DNA of 64,000 nt from DASSLY01 sp035689185 (GCA_035689185.1 DASSLY010000078.1:124001-188000), one strand, 5' to 3'; counted from the stretch's first letter, positions 8,750 to 18,311 are shown. The notes: generated by a model not told the origin, from the sequence alone. Translations and numbers: made by a program.

Positions 8750-9354
8750 CCATCGAGAAGGGCAAGCCCTGGGGGGCACCCGGGGCGCTCCCCGAGGGCG
8801 GGGTGGTGGTGCGCTCCGACGCCGAGGCCCGTGAGGTACTGGAGGACGCCCGGCGGGAGGGCCGGCCGTTCCCGGCCCTCGGGCTTCTCGCCGGCGACCT
8901 GTGCCACACGCTCGGTGGCCCGGGGGACGAGGGCCGGCTGCGGTCGGAGGACGCCGTCACCTTCCCGGTCGACCTGGGGGAGGCGCTGATCGACGGGCGG
9001 CTCCACCTGTTCGTGGCCCACCTGGTGGCCCGCGACCGCCTCTGGCGGCATTCCTTCGTGGCCATGAACGCCCAGTGGCTGGGGGAGTGGAACCTGGGCC
9101 CCCGTGCCCACCCCGGCGACGCCAGGCTGGACACCTACCGGGCCGACCTCACGCTGGCCGACCTCCCCAAGGTGCGGGCCCGCCTGGCCCACGGCGCCCA
9201 CCTGCCCCACCCCCGCATCGTCGAGCGCCGGGCGGCGGCCGTCCAGGTCGAGCTACCGCGGCCCCTCCCGGTGGCCCTCGACGGCACCCGGGTGGGGGAG
9301 GGGCGGGTCGTCTCGGTCCGGGTGGAACCGGACGCCCTCACGGTGGTCGTCTGA
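8746..9354 (+). CDS. Conserved protein resembling the C-terminal half of lipid (diacylglycerol) kinases
   Basis: 202-aa protein whose second half has the pattern seen at the end of YegS/LCB5-type lipid kinases: FVAMNAQWLGEWNLGPRA, then a middle segment with LPHPRIVERRAAAVQVE, then PLPVALDGTRVGEG and a final SVRVEPDALTVVV. The nucleotide-binding half with its GGDGT motif is absent, so it is unlikely to be a complete kinase. It begins with GTG and overlaps the helY stop by four bases (GTGA), suggesting translational coupling. The lipid-kinase similarity is a judgement by eye; a binding or structural role for the isolated domain is inference. Confidence 0.75.
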   Translation: MTIEKGKPWGAPGALPEGGVVVRSDAEAREVLEDARREGRPFPALGLLAGDLCHTLGGPGDEGRLRSEDAVTFPVDLGEALIDGRLHLFVAHLVARDRLWRHSFVAMNAQWLGEWNLGPRAHPGDARLDTYRADLTLADLPKVRARLAHGAHLPHPRIVERRAAAVQVELPRPLPVALDGTRVGEGRVVSVRVEPDALTVVV

Positions 9355-9393
9355 CCGCGGTGGGCGGTCCCCCGGGGGAGGGGCGGCGGGCCG

Positions 9394-9399
9394 TACCCT
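9394..9399 (+). promoter_or_regulatory. Possible -10 box TACCCT before the ThyX-like gene
   Basis: TACCCT lies 10 nt before the ATG at 9410 in the short gap after the previous gene. The distance is slightly long for a leaderless start, so the transcript might carry a leader of only a few bases. No Shine-Dalgarno sequence is obvious. Confidence 0.3.
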
Positions 9400-9409
9400 G
9401 GCACTCCGC

Positions 9410-11026
<1,617 letters not shown>

Positions 11027-11044
11027 CCCGCTCGGTGAAGCCGC

Positions 11045-12208
11045 TCAGCCGTCGACGTACACGCGAGGCACCCGGCCGGCGATGCCGCAGAGGACCTCGT
11101 AGGGGATGGTGTCGAGGCGGGCCGCCCACTCCTCGGCGGTAACGGCCTCGTGGCCCTGGCGGCCCAGCAGCACCACCTCGGTGCCGGGGGCGACGACGGC
11201 GTCTGGGCCGCAGTCCACCATCAGCTGGTCCATGGTGACGGTACCGGCGATGGGGCGCCGGCACCCGCCCACCAGGACCTCGCCGCCGGCCGCCGACAGC
11301 CGGCGGGGGACCCCGTCGGCGTAGCCGAGCGGGACGGTGGCCACCACCGAGTCGGTGGCCAGCTCGTAGCGCAGCCCGTAGGAGATGCGCTCGCCCGCCT
11401 GGCCGACGCGGGCGAAGCTCACCCGTGACTTGAGCGACAGGGCGGGGCGGAGGCGGAGCGGAGGGCCGGCGACCGGCCCGGGGGCGTAGCCGTAGACGGC
11501 CAGGCCGCAGCGCACCAGGTCGTACTGGGCGCCCGGCCGGCGGAGGGCGGCGGCCGAGTTGGCGGCGTGCACCAGTTCGGGCTCGATGCCGGCGGCGGCG
11601 AGGGCGGCGCGCACGCCCTCGAAGCGTCGCAGCTGCTCGTCGGTGTAGGCGTCCTGCCCGGGGTCGTCGGCCGCCGCCAGGTGGGTCCACAGGCCGCCCA
11701 GGCGCAGCCGCCGCTCGGCCGCCACCACGGCCGCCAGCCCCGGTGCGGCGTCGGGGTGGGCCCCCAGCCGGTGCATCCCCGTGTCGACCTTGAGGTGCAC
11801 CGGTACGGGGTCGGCACCCGGCGGCACGGCGGCGGCCACCGCCGCCACGCCGGCCGCCGTGTACACGGTGGGGGTGAGGCGGGCGCCGACCACGGCGGCC
11901 ATGGCGGCGGTGGGGGGCTCCGAGAGCACGAGGACGGGCGCCTCGATGCCGGCCTGGCGCAGGGCGACGCCCTCCTCGACCAGGGCCACCGCCAGCCAGG
12001 AGGCGCCGGCCTCGAGGGCGGCGGCCGCCACCGCCGCCGCGCCGTGGCCGTACCCGTCGGCCTTCACCACCGCGCACACCGACGCCGGCGCGCAGCGCTG
12101 GGCCAGGAGGCCGACGTTGTGGCGGACGGCGGCGAGGTCGACCTCGGCCCAGGACAGGCGCCACGGACCGTCGCCGGCTGGCGATTCGGGTGCCGACGCT
12201 TCCACCAC
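11045..12208 (-). CDS. alr: Alanine racemase
   Basis: 387-aa PLP enzyme that interconverts L- and D-alanine for peptidoglycan synthesis. The PLP lysine is in VVKADGYGHG (Lys49), and the catalytic tyrosine is probably in ERISYGLRYE. The N-terminal barrel and C-terminal beta domain, ending in YEVLCGIAGRVPRVYVDG, are both present and the length is normal. The first dozen residues are a non-conserved extension, so the true start could be slightly downstream. It converges closely with the ThyX-like gene (18 bp) and diverges from the LysM/M23 hydrolase, which also acts on the cell wall. Confidence 0.95.
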   Translation of the reverse strand: MVEASAPESPAGDGPWRLSWAEVDLAAVRHNVGLLAQRCAPASVCAVVKADGYGHGAAAVAAAALEAGASWLAVALVEEGVALRQAGIEAPVLVLSEPPTAAMAAVVGARLTPTVYTAAGVAAVAAAVPPGADPVPVHLKVDTGMHRLGAHPDAAPGLAAVVAAERRLRLGGLWTHLAAADDPGQDAYTDEQLRRFEGVRAALAAAGIEPELVHAANSAAALRRPGAQYDLVRCGLAVYGYAPGPVAGPPLRLRPALSLKSRVSFARVGQAGERISYGLRYELATDSVVATVPLGYADGVPRRLSAAGGEVLVGGCRRPIAGTVTMDQLMVDCGPDAVVAPGTEVVLLGRQGHEAVTAEEWAARLDTIPYEVLCGIAGRVPRVYVDG

Positions 12209-12335
12209 GGACGACGGGGTGCCCCTGATGGGCGAAGAGCGTAGTCCAGCCGCCCTGTTGAGAGTGTTGAATATGGGGTTGATGTTGACGATGAGGTAGG
12301 AGTAACGTAATCCCCCCGTGGGCGGAGGAGGCAGG

Positions 12336-13175
12336 GTGCGCCGACTGCAGGCGGTCGCTGGGCTGGTGGCGTTGGCGCTGGCGGGGTCGGCCCACGTCGG
12401 TGCCGGGTCGCTGCCGCCGGGCGGCTACCGCGTCAAAGCCGGCGACACGCTCGCCCGGATCGCCAAGAAGTCGGGGGTGGCGGTCGACACCCTGGCCAAG
12501 GCCAACGGGATCGCCAACCCCAACCACATCCGGGCCGGCCAGGTCATCACCGTCCCGAAGGCGGCCGAGCCGGCAGCTGCCGGCAAGGCCCCGCCGGTGA
12601 CGCTGCCTCCGCTTCCCTCGCCCTACGTCCTCATCGACAGCAGCTCCCAGGTCCACACGGTGGCGGCGGGGGAGACGCTGGCCCGCATCGCCGCCCACTA
12701 CGGCACCACGGTGGCCGAGCTGTCCCAGGCCAACGGGTTGAAGAACGCCAACATGATCCGCATCGGCGCCGACCTCAAGATCCCCGGGCCGGCGTGGCTG
12801 TGCCCGGTGAACGGGCCCCACCAGTTCACCGACAGCTGGGGCCAGCCCCGCGACGGCGGCCGGCGCCACGAAGGGGTCGACATCTTCGCCTTCCGCGGCA
12901 CGCCGGTGGTCGCGCCGGTGCCCGGCACGGTGACGCACAGCCAGGGCGCCGTCGCCGGCAACGCCTTCTACCTGAAGGGCGACGACGGGAACACCTACTA
13001 CGGCGCCCACCTCGACACGCTCGGCGCCGAGGGCCGGGCCGAGCGCGGCGCAGTGCTCGGCACCGTCGGCGACACCGGCAACGCCAGGGGCGGCACCCCC
13101 CATCTGCACTTCGAGCTGAAGCCCGGAGGGGGTGCGCCGGTGGACCCGTTCCCCACCCTCCAGAAGTGGTGCTGA
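12336..13175 (+). CDS. Secreted M23 endopeptidase with two LysM domains
   Basis: 279-aa predicted cell-wall hydrolase. A signal peptide (VAGLVALALAGSAHVGA) is followed by two LysM peptidoglycan-binding domains, YRVKAGDTLARIAKK and HTVAAGETLARIAAH, and a C-terminal M23 metallopeptidase domain. Zinc ligands are visible in RRHEGVDIF and in TPHLHFELKPG. It would cleave peptide cross-links in peptidoglycan. I chose the GTG at 12336 because the sequence ggaggaggcagg lies immediately upstream; GTG 12318 is in frame but would place that site inside the gene. It overlaps the next gene by a few bases, so both are probably translated together. Confidence 0.92.
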   Translation: MRRLQAVAGLVALALAGSAHVGAGSLPPGGYRVKAGDTLARIAKKSGVAVDTLAKANGIANPNHIRAGQVITVPKAAEPAAAGKAPPVTLPPLPSPYVLIDSSSQVHTVAAGETLARIAAHYGTTVAELSQANGLKNANMIRIGADLKIPGPAWLCPVNGPHQFTDSWGQPRDGGRRHEGVDIFAFRGTPVVAPVPGTVTHSQGAVAGNAFYLKGDDGNTYYGAHLDTLGAEGRAERGAVLGTVGDTGNARGGTPHLHFELKPGGGAPVDPFPTLQKWC

Positions 13176-13873
13176 CCCAACTCCGCCCCCTGGCCGCGCT
13201 GGCCGGCGTGGTGGCGGTCGTGCTGGCCGGCCAGGCGGCGGCCGCTCCCGCCAAGCCGGCCGCTCCGCCGGGCACCTACGTGGTGACCAAGGGCGAGACG
13301 CTCTCGTCGGTGGCCAAGGCGGTCGGCGTCACGGTGTCCGACCTGGCGGCGGCGAACGGCATCGTCGACGTCCACCGCATCCAGGCCGGCGCCCGCCTGG
13401 TGGTGCCGGGCGCGCCGCCGGCCAAGGTCGACCCCGCCACCCTCCCCGTGATGCTGCCCGACGGCCTGAAGGCTCGGCCCGATCGCCTGGCGCTGATCCC
13501 GAGCTTCGACGCCGCGGCGAAGGAGTTCGGCGTGCCGGCCAACCTGGTGAAGGCCATGACGTGGCAGGAGTCCGGCTGGCAGAACGAGAAGGTGTCGTCG
13601 ACCAAGGCGGTCGGGATCGGCCAGCTCATGCCGGACACCGTCGTCTTCGTGAACGACGTTTTGCTCCGGGCCCGGCTCGACCCCAAGCGCCCCGACCACA
13701 ACATCCGCATGTCGGCCCGCTTCCTGGCCTACCTGCTGCGCCAGTCGAAGGGCGACGTGACCCTGGCCCTGTCGTCGTACTACCAGGGCCTGGCGTCGGT
13801 CCGCCGCGCCGGCCCGCTGCCCGAGACGAAGCGCTACGTGGCCAACGTGCTCGCCCTTCAAAATCGATTTTGA
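13169..13873 (+). CDS. Secreted LysM-lytic transglycosylase
   Basis: 234-aa protein with a signal peptide (LAALAGVVAVVLAGQAAAA), one LysM domain (TYVVTKGETLSSVAKA) and a C-terminal SLT/lysozyme-like transglycosylase domain. The catalytic glutamate lies in MTWQESGWQNE, followed by the typical AVGIGQLMP motif. It would cleave the glycan strand of peptidoglycan. The GTG start at 13169 overlaps the stop of the M23 gene, so glycan- and peptide-cleaving enzymes are made together. It ends at a short AT-rich stretch that may form part of a terminator. Confidence 0.9.
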   Translation: MLTQLRPLAALAGVVAVVLAGQAAAAPAKPAAPPGTYVVTKGETLSSVAKAVGVTVSDLAAANGIVDVHRIQAGARLVVPGAPPAKVDPATLPVMLPDGLKARPDRLALIPSFDAAAKEFGVPANLVKAMTWQESGWQNEKVSSTKAVGIGQLMPDTVVFVNDVLLRARLDPKRPDHNIRMSARFLAYLLRQSKGDVTLALSSYYQGLASVRRAGPLPETKRYVANVLALQNRF

Positions 13874-13922
13874 ACAGGAAGATCTGGCGCAGAAATTTTC
13901 TTTTCGGCGGAGGCAACCTTCC

Positions 13923-13954
13923 TGACCTGCGACGACGCGCGAACCCGCAGGTCA
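13923..13954. repeat. Perfect 9-bp inverted repeat TGACCTGCG / CGCAGGTCA
   Basis: TGACCTGCG at 13923-13931 and its reverse complement at 13946-13954 are separated by 14 bp. It lies 50 bp after the transglycosylase stop and just upstream of a possible -35 element (TTGACG, 13963-13968). It could be a regulator binding site or a hairpin; there is no T-tract, so an operator is at least as likely as a terminator. Confidence 0.55.
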
Positions 13955-14197
13955 CGGCGCTCTTGACGCTGCCTGCCGGCGTGCAAGACTGAGCGCCGTC
14001 CCTAGACGCCCCAGACGCCAGGTCGTGGGCCTCCAGCTTCCCCCGGGAAGGTGGAGGGGGTGGTCATCGGGCATGCGGGGGTCACCAGGAAGCCAAGTAG
14101 AGAACGTCCCAATAACCCACCCCGCCAACACGGCGCGGTCGGGCCACCGGACGGCACCAACGGCTTCCTGGGGCCTCCAGCGTGCGGGCGCCGGGTG

Positions 14198-14203
14198 TAT
14201 GGT
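14198..14203 (+). promoter_or_regulatory. -10 box TATGGT for the DUF4193 gene
   Basis: TATGGT agrees with the actinobacterial -10 consensus. The gap to the ATG at 14237 is 33 nt, which leaves room for a short leader with the purine-rich site aaggg before the start. No good -35 is seen. Confidence 0.35.
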
Positions 14204-14236
14204 TCCGCCGCTCGAACCGCCGCCCAAGGGAAATTC

Positions 14237-14698
14237 ATGGTTGACGAAAACGGTGACGAGGAGCTCCTCGAGGATGAAATCGGGGAACCCGAGGACCTCG
14301 AGGATGCAGACCTCGAGGACATGCCGGAAGACGACGAACTGCTCGACGACGACGACGACGATCTCGACGTCGAGGTGGTCGACGACGACCTCGACGTCGA
14401 CGTGGAGGAGCCACGTCCGGCGCCGGCCACGACCGACGACGAGGACGAGGACGAGGACGACGAGGAGGCCGACGAGGACGACGTGGAGGCCAGCCTCGAC
14501 GTCATCCTCAAGGAGAAGCTGGTCGTCGCCGACGACGACGACGTCGACGAGGCGCCCGACCAGGACGAGCGGGCCGAGAGCTCGGTCAAGGTCCTCCCGA
14601 AGCAGCCCGACGAGTTCGTCTGCCAGTCGTGCTTCCTCGTGAAGCACCCGAGCCAGCTGGCCGACCGCGACCGGATGTACTGCCGGGACTGCGTGTGA
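14237..14698 (+). CDS. DUF4193-family acidic zinc-binding protein
   Basis: 153-aa protein of the actinobacterial DUF4193 family. Most of it is extremely acidic, with Asp/Glu runs such as LLDDDDDDLDVEVVDDDLD, and it ends with a compact four-cysteine module: CQSC near residue 135 and CRDC at the very C-terminus. The length and the terminal YCRDCV are usual for the family. Such proteins often sit in basal transcription or translation contexts, but no function is established. The ATG at 14237 follows caaggga. It probably heads the following run of small genes. Confidence 0.9.
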   Translation: MVDENGDEELLEDEIGEPEDLEDADLEDMPEDDELLDDDDDDLDVEVVDDDLDVDVEEPRPAPATTDDEDEDEDDEEADEDDVEASLDVILKEKLVVADDDDVDEAPDQDERAESSVKVLPKQPDEFVCQSCFLVKHPSQLADRDRMYCRDCV

Positions 14699-14723
14699 GT
14701 TTCGCCTCGCGAGCTGGTCGGCC

Positions 14724-15230
14724 GTGACGGACACCGGCGACCGGTCGCCCCTGGAGCGGGCCGTCGACCTGTTCTTCTACGCGCCGCTCGGCGTGATGAT
14801 CACCGCCCGCGACGAGATCCCGAAGCTGGTGGCCAAGGGCCGGGACGAGGCGGTGGCCGCCCGGTTCATCGGCAAGATGGCGGTCGACATCGGGAAGACC
14901 AAGGCCGACGTGGTGGTGCGCCAGGCCACCGAGTGGCTGGCCGACCGGGGCCTCGTCCCGGACCCTCGTCGTACCCAGGCCGAGCCGGCCGCGCCCCCGA
15001 CGCCCGCCGAGCCGCCCCCGCCCCCCGCCGAGCCGCCGGTCCCGGAGGCCGACGGGCCGTCGTCGGCGTCGCTCGCCATCCCCGGCTACGACGCGCTGTC
15101 CGCCCCCCAGGTGGTCCAGCGCCTCGACGGCCTGTCGCCCGACGAGCTGGAGTCGGTGCGGGCCTACGAGGCGGCCACCAGGAACCGCAAGACGATCCTC
15201 AGCCGGATCGCCCAGCTGCAGACCGGCTGA
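14724..15230 (+). CDS. Conserved actinobacterial protein, unknown function
   Basis: 168-aa protein starting with GTG, 25 bp after the DUF4193 gene. The N-terminal half (RAVDLFFYAPLGVMITARDE, then KLVAKGRDEAVAARFIGKMA) looks like an amphipathic, possibly membrane-associated helical region. A Pro/Ala linker leads to a C-terminal helical module, GYDALSAPQVVQRLDGLSPD, then RKTILSRIAQL. This C-terminal module recurs in actinobacterial proteins and probably mediates a protein or nucleic acid contact. I do not know its function. Confidence 0.75.
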   Translation: MTDTGDRSPLERAVDLFFYAPLGVMITARDEIPKLVAKGRDEAVAARFIGKMAVDIGKTKADVVVRQATEWLADRGLVPDPRRTQAEPAAPPTPAEPPPPPAEPPVPEADGPSSASLAIPGYDALSAPQVVQRLDGLSPDELESVRAYEAATRNRKTILSRIAQLQTG

Positions 15231-15233
15231 CGG

Positions 15234-15707
15234 GTGGAGGGCGCCCGCCCGGCCACCAGCGCCGACGTGCCCCGCCTGGGGGAGCTGTGCCGGATGGCCC
15301 TCGCCGAACTGGACGCCTACGAGCGCGGCGGGCCGCTCTACGTGGTCCGGGACGGGCGGCCCGACCCGGCCGAGGACGGCCTCCGGGCGGAGATCGACGA
15401 CCCGGACGCGGTGGTCGTGGCCGGTACCTTCGACGAGCACGTGTTCGGGTTCGCCACCGGCCGGGTCCAGGAGCTGCGGGACGGCCGGCGCCTCGGCGTG
15501 ATCGGCGAGCTGTTCGTGGAGCCCGAGGCCCGGGCGGTGGGCGTCGGGGAGGCGATGATGGACGAGCTGCTGGTGTGGTTCCGCGGCCGCGGGTGCCTCG
15601 GCGTCGACGCCGTGGCCCTGCCGGGCGCCCGCCAGACGAAGAACTTCTTCGAGGAGTCGGGGTTCACCGCCCGGCTGCTCGTCATGCACCACCGGCTCGA
15701 GGAGTAA
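15234..15707 (+). CDS. GNAT-family N-acetyltransferase
   Basis: 157-aa GNAT-fold protein, with the acetyl-CoA-binding core visible as IGELFVEPEARAVGVGEAMM followed by the C-terminal strand-helix segment ALPGARQTKNFFEESGFTAR. The substrate cannot be predicted. It starts with GTG, three bases after the previous stop, and belongs to the same presumed operon. The Nudix gene follows 12 bp later. Confidence 0.82.
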   Translation: MEGARPATSADVPRLGELCRMALAELDAYERGGPLYVVRDGRPDPAEDGLRAEIDDPDAVVVAGTFDEHVFGFATGRVQELRDGRRLGVIGELFVEPEARAVGVGEAMMDELLVWFRGRGCLGVDAVALPGARQTKNFFEESGFTARLLVMHHRLEE

Positions 15708-15719
15708 GGAGGCGGCGGC

Positions 15720-16121
15720 GTGTCCCCTGAGCTGTGCGTCGGCGCGGTGGCGGTGGACGGCGACCGCATCCTGCTCGTGCGGCGGGGGCACGGGCCGGCG
15801 GCCGGCCGCTGGTCGGTGCCTGGCGGCAGGGTGGAATGGGGCGAGACGCTGGCCGAGGCGGCGCTGCGGGAGCTGGCCGAGGAGACGGGCCTGGTGGGCG
15901 TCTGCGACGGCCTGCTCGGGTGGGTGGAGCGCATCGACGCCGACCACCACTTCGTCATCTTCGACTTCCGCGTGACCATCCTCGAACCCGACGAGCCGAC
16001 GGCGGGAAGCGACGCCGCCGAGGCCGCCTGGCTGCCCCTCGTCGACATCGCCGAGCTGCGGCTGGTGGACGGTCTGGCGGAGTTCCTGCACGAGCACGGC
16101 ATCCTCGACCTGATCACCTGA
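15720..16121 (+). CDS. Nudix hydrolase
   Basis: 133-aa Nudix pyrophosphohydrolase with a complete Nudix box beginning at GGRVEWGETLAEAALRELAE and continuing ETGL, matching Gx5Ex7REUxEExGU. The N-terminus (VGAVAVDGDRILLVRRGHG) and PGGRVEW resemble MutT/NUDT1-like enzymes, which remove diphosphate from nucleotide or nucleotide-sugar substrates. The exact substrate is not predictable. The GTG start follows a strong aaggagg site overlapping the GNAT stop codon. Confidence 0.9.
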   Translation: MSPELCVGAVAVDGDRILLVRRGHGPAAGRWSVPGGRVEWGETLAEAALRELAEETGLVGVCDGLLGWVERIDADHHFVIFDFRVTILEPDEPTAGSDAAEAAWLPLVDIAELRLVDGLAEFLHEHGILDLIT

Positions 16122-16158
16122 GGCTCCGCCCGTCGTCACAAAGGGGCGGGCGCGGGGG

Positions 16159-16164
16159 TACGGT
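16159..16164 (+). promoter_or_regulatory. -10 box TACGGT of a leaderless-type gene
   Basis: TACGGT lies 7 nt before the GTG at 16172. The spacing and the lack of a well-placed Shine-Dalgarno sequence predict transcription starting at the start codon. Confidence 0.45.
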
Positions 16165-16171
16165 CGAGGTA

Positions 16172-16375
16172 GTGCAATCGTCGGCGAACGCGGGGAGCGG
16201 GCGCCTGCAGTGCCCGTTCTGCAACGCCTACGACGTCACGCGCCTGTACGTGGCGTCGCTCGGGCTCGACTCCTGCCGCTGCGCGGCGTGCGGCGCGGGG
16301 TGGGACGAGGACCGCACCAGCGGGCGCTACCGGGGCGGCTCGGACCGGGCGTCGATCCTCGTCCGCCGGTCCTGA
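16172..16375 (+). CDS. Small zinc-ribbon protein
   Basis: 67-aa protein with a four-cysteine zinc ribbon: LQCPFCNAYDV and SCRCAACGAGW, followed by a basic tail (YRGGSDRASILVRRS). It resembles the PaaD-type zinc-ribbon fold in spacing, but this is not conclusive. The GTG at 16172 is chosen because it is directly preceded by a -10 box. It converges with the long minus-strand gene, 9 bp away. Function unknown. Confidence 0.7.
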   Translation: MQSSANAGSGRLQCPFCNAYDVTRLYVASLGLDSCRCAACGAGWDEDRTSGRYRGGSDRASILVRRS

Positions 16376-16384
16376 CAGCTGCTG

Positions 16385-18046
16385 TCAGTCGCCGGTCTGG
16401 TCGGCGGGCTCGGCCGGCTCCGGCGCGGCGGCGGCCAGGGCCGCCTCGGTGCCGTCGCCGCCGGTTTCCCCGTCGGTCGGGGGGACGACCTGGCCGGCCA
16501 CCCGCTCGGGCTCGGCGCTGCCCGTGGCGGGCTCGGGCGCCTGCTCGCCGATGACGGCCGCCATCGAGGGGGCGTCGGCGGCCGGCGCCTCGGTGGGCAC
16601 GGCGTCGGCGTCCGCCGGGGTGCCACCATCGGCCGGCGCTGCCGCCTCGGGAGCGTCTTCCGTCGCCTGTGCCGCGGCGGTGGGCGCCGGCCGGGGAGGG
16701 GGAGGGCCACCGGGACCGCGGCCGGCGGGCCGGGGCCGGGGTGCGCCCGGTCGGGCGGGGCGGGGCGGCCCGGGCGGGGGCGGCATCGTGATGCCGAGGA
16801 GGGGAGCCAGACCCGGGACGCGCCCGGCGGCCTTCCGGGCCGCCTGGAGCAGGTCCTCGCCCGGCTCGGCGGGCAGGGCGACCGGCTTGACGGTGCGGCG
16901 CACCGGCGACTCCGCCACCGCGTCGAGGAGGGTGGCCCACCGCTCGGAGGTGGTCTCGGCGTTCATGGCGGCGCCGGCGGCGTCGCTCAGGCGCACCGCC
17001 AGCTCGGCGGGGAAGCGGCCGGTGGGGTCGGGCGGGTGGGCGGCGAGGCGCAGCGCCCGCACGAGGCGGCCCTCGTCGAGCGAGGAGGTCATGTCGGCGA
17101 GCCACTTGTCCCGCTGCTCGGTGACCCGCCGCTCCAGCGTCTGGCGCAGGGTGCCGGCCAGCAGCCGGCCCTCGTCGTCGCGGGCCAGGTCGGCGCCGGC
17201 GACCACCGAGCGCAGGTCGCGGAGCGAGACGTCGTCGAGCATCTTGGCCGCCGCCTCCGCCCGGTCCCGCCACTCCGCCGCCTTCAGCACCGGGAGCAGC
17301 TGCTCGGCGATGGCGACGAGTGGCCCGGCGTGGACCTCGGGCTGGCCTTCCTCGCGCAGGCGGGCGTTCTGGGCGTCGATGGCCTGGCGGACGGCGGGCA
17401 GCCCGCCCCGCAGCACCTGCTCGGCGATGGGCTGCTGCTCGGGGGGCAGGGCGGCGACGGCGGCCGCCCGGTGGACGTTGGCGGGGGCCAGCCGCTTGGG
17501 CTTGGGTGCCGGCTCGGGAGCGGGTGCGGGACGGGGCCGCTCGCCGCGGGGACGCTCCTGGCGCGGCGGGCGCTCGCCGTCGGCCGCCGCCGGGCGCCGG
17601 GCGCCGTCGGGCCGGGGTCGCCCCTCGGGCCGGGCCCGCCCGGCACCGCGCTGGCCTCGGCCGGCGTCGTCGCGGCGGGGCGGGCGGTCGCCGCGGCGGT
17701 CGAAGCCGCCTTCCCCCCGCTCGCCGTCCCGGCCACGAGGCGACCGCGGCCGCTCGGACTTCGGCACCAGCGACGACGTGACGCCCTGGTGCTCGCCGCG
17801 GGGCGGGCCGATGATCTCGAGGCGGTCGGGCTCGGTCTTCTTCTTCTGGGGAGGCAGGACGGCGGTGACGACGATGCCGTCGAGGTCGAAGTCGGCCTCG
17901 GCACGCACCACGTCGCCCACCTTGGCGCCCTCGTAGAGCAGCTTGGCGTCGAGCACGCCCTTGGGCTGCTTGGCCCCGGCGGCGCGCCAGGTCCACGTGC
18001 CGTCGTCCTTCGCGCTCGTGAGCTCCACCTCGATGCGGCGACCCAT
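16385..18046 (-). CDS. Long Arg/Pro-rich protein of unknown function
   Basis: 553-aa protein in three parts. Residues 1-90 form a small beta-rich domain (GRRIEVELTSAKDDGTWTWR, then VGDVVRAEADFDLDGIVV) resembling an OB/S1-like nucleic acid-binding fold. Residues about 90-190 are a low-complexity, strongly basic RG/RP-rich linker. Residues about 195-410 are helical (ANVHRAAAVAALPPEQQPIA and on), ending in a Pro/Ala-rich, acidic tail. The basic RG-rich linker and OB-like head suggest RNA or ribosome association, which is inference. I know no named family for it; it may be restricted to Acidimicrobiia-like bacteria. Confidence 0.75.
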   Translation of the reverse strand: MGRRIEVELTSAKDDGTWTWRAAGAKQPKGVLDAKLLYEGAKVGDVVRAEADFDLDGIVVTAVLPPQKKKTEPDRLEIIGPPRGEHQGVTSSLVPKSERPRSPRGRDGERGEGGFDRRGDRPPRRDDAGRGQRGAGRARPEGRPRPDGARRPAAADGERPPRQERPRGERPRPAPAPEPAPKPKRLAPANVHRAAAVAALPPEQQPIAEQVLRGGLPAVRQAIDAQNARLREEGQPEVHAGPLVAIAEQLLPVLKAAEWRDRAEAAAKMLDDVSLRDLRSVVAGADLARDDEGRLLAGTLRQTLERRVTEQRDKWLADMTSSLDEGRLVRALRLAAHPPDPTGRFPAELAVRLSDAAGAAMNAETTSERWATLLDAVAESPVRRTVKPVALPAEPGEDLLQAARKAAGRVPGLAPLLGITMPPPPGPPRPARPGAPRPRPAGRGPGGPPPPRPAPTAAAQATEDAPEAAAPADGGTPADADAVPTEAPAADAPSMAAVIGEQAPEPATGSAEPERVAGQVVPPTDGETGGDGTEAALAAAAPEPAEPADQTGD

Positions 18047-18155
18047 GCCGCCCTCAACCTACCAATGCCGCGACCCTGTGGCGCGGGGAGTGCCCCAGGC
18101 CTCCTCCCGGCGCTCCACGGCCCTCCCTGCATAATCACGCTTTAGCAGGGAATGC

Positions 18156-18245
18156 TGTCGGTTTTGTGTCCATCGTGTGTCGTTTGCCCCCCATCCTCAA
18201 GAAGTGCCGTTTCTGTGCCGAAATCCGCACACATGCCGTCTCTGT
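18156..18245 (+). repeat. Three related 12-mers upstream of the subtilase promoter
   Basis: TGTCGGTTTTGT at 18156-18167, TGCCGTTTCTGT at 18205-18216 and TGCCGTCTCTGT at 18234-18245 share TGYCGKYTYTGT-like positions. The last ends 14 bp before the -35 box. Their location fits activator or repressor binding sites, but three imperfect copies in one region are weak evidence alone. Confidence 0.4.
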
Positions 18246-18259
18246 CTGCACTGTCGAAC

Positions 18260-18288
18260 TTGACGAAGTCGTCACCTTCCTCCACAAT
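18260..18288 (+). promoter_or_regulatory. Promoter TTGACG-17-CACAAT for the subtilase/GGDEF-EAL genes
   Basis: TTGACG at 18260-18265 and CACAAT at 18283-18288 are spaced by exactly 17 bp. This is one of the best sigma-70-like promoters in the window. Initiation near 18295 would give a leader of about 80 nt before the ATG at 18377. Confidence 0.55.
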
Positions 18289-18311
18289 CCCCACTGAGTT
18301 CCGGGGACAGC

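Larger units (their letters stand above)
13874..14236 (+). other. 363-bp intergenic region
   Basis: No credible gene. The first 40 bp are AT-rich (aaaatttcttttcgg) for this genome. A perfect 9-bp inverted repeat lies at 13923-13954, and TTGACG at 13963-13968 could be a -35 element. The rest is GC-rich leader or spacer up to a TATGGT box at 14198-14203 in front of the DUF4193 gene. Confidence 0.6.

Noticed and set aside
16126..16149. CCGCCC/GGGCGG hairpin after the Nudix gene
   Set aside because: Six G/C pairs with a 12-nt loop are expected by chance at this base composition.
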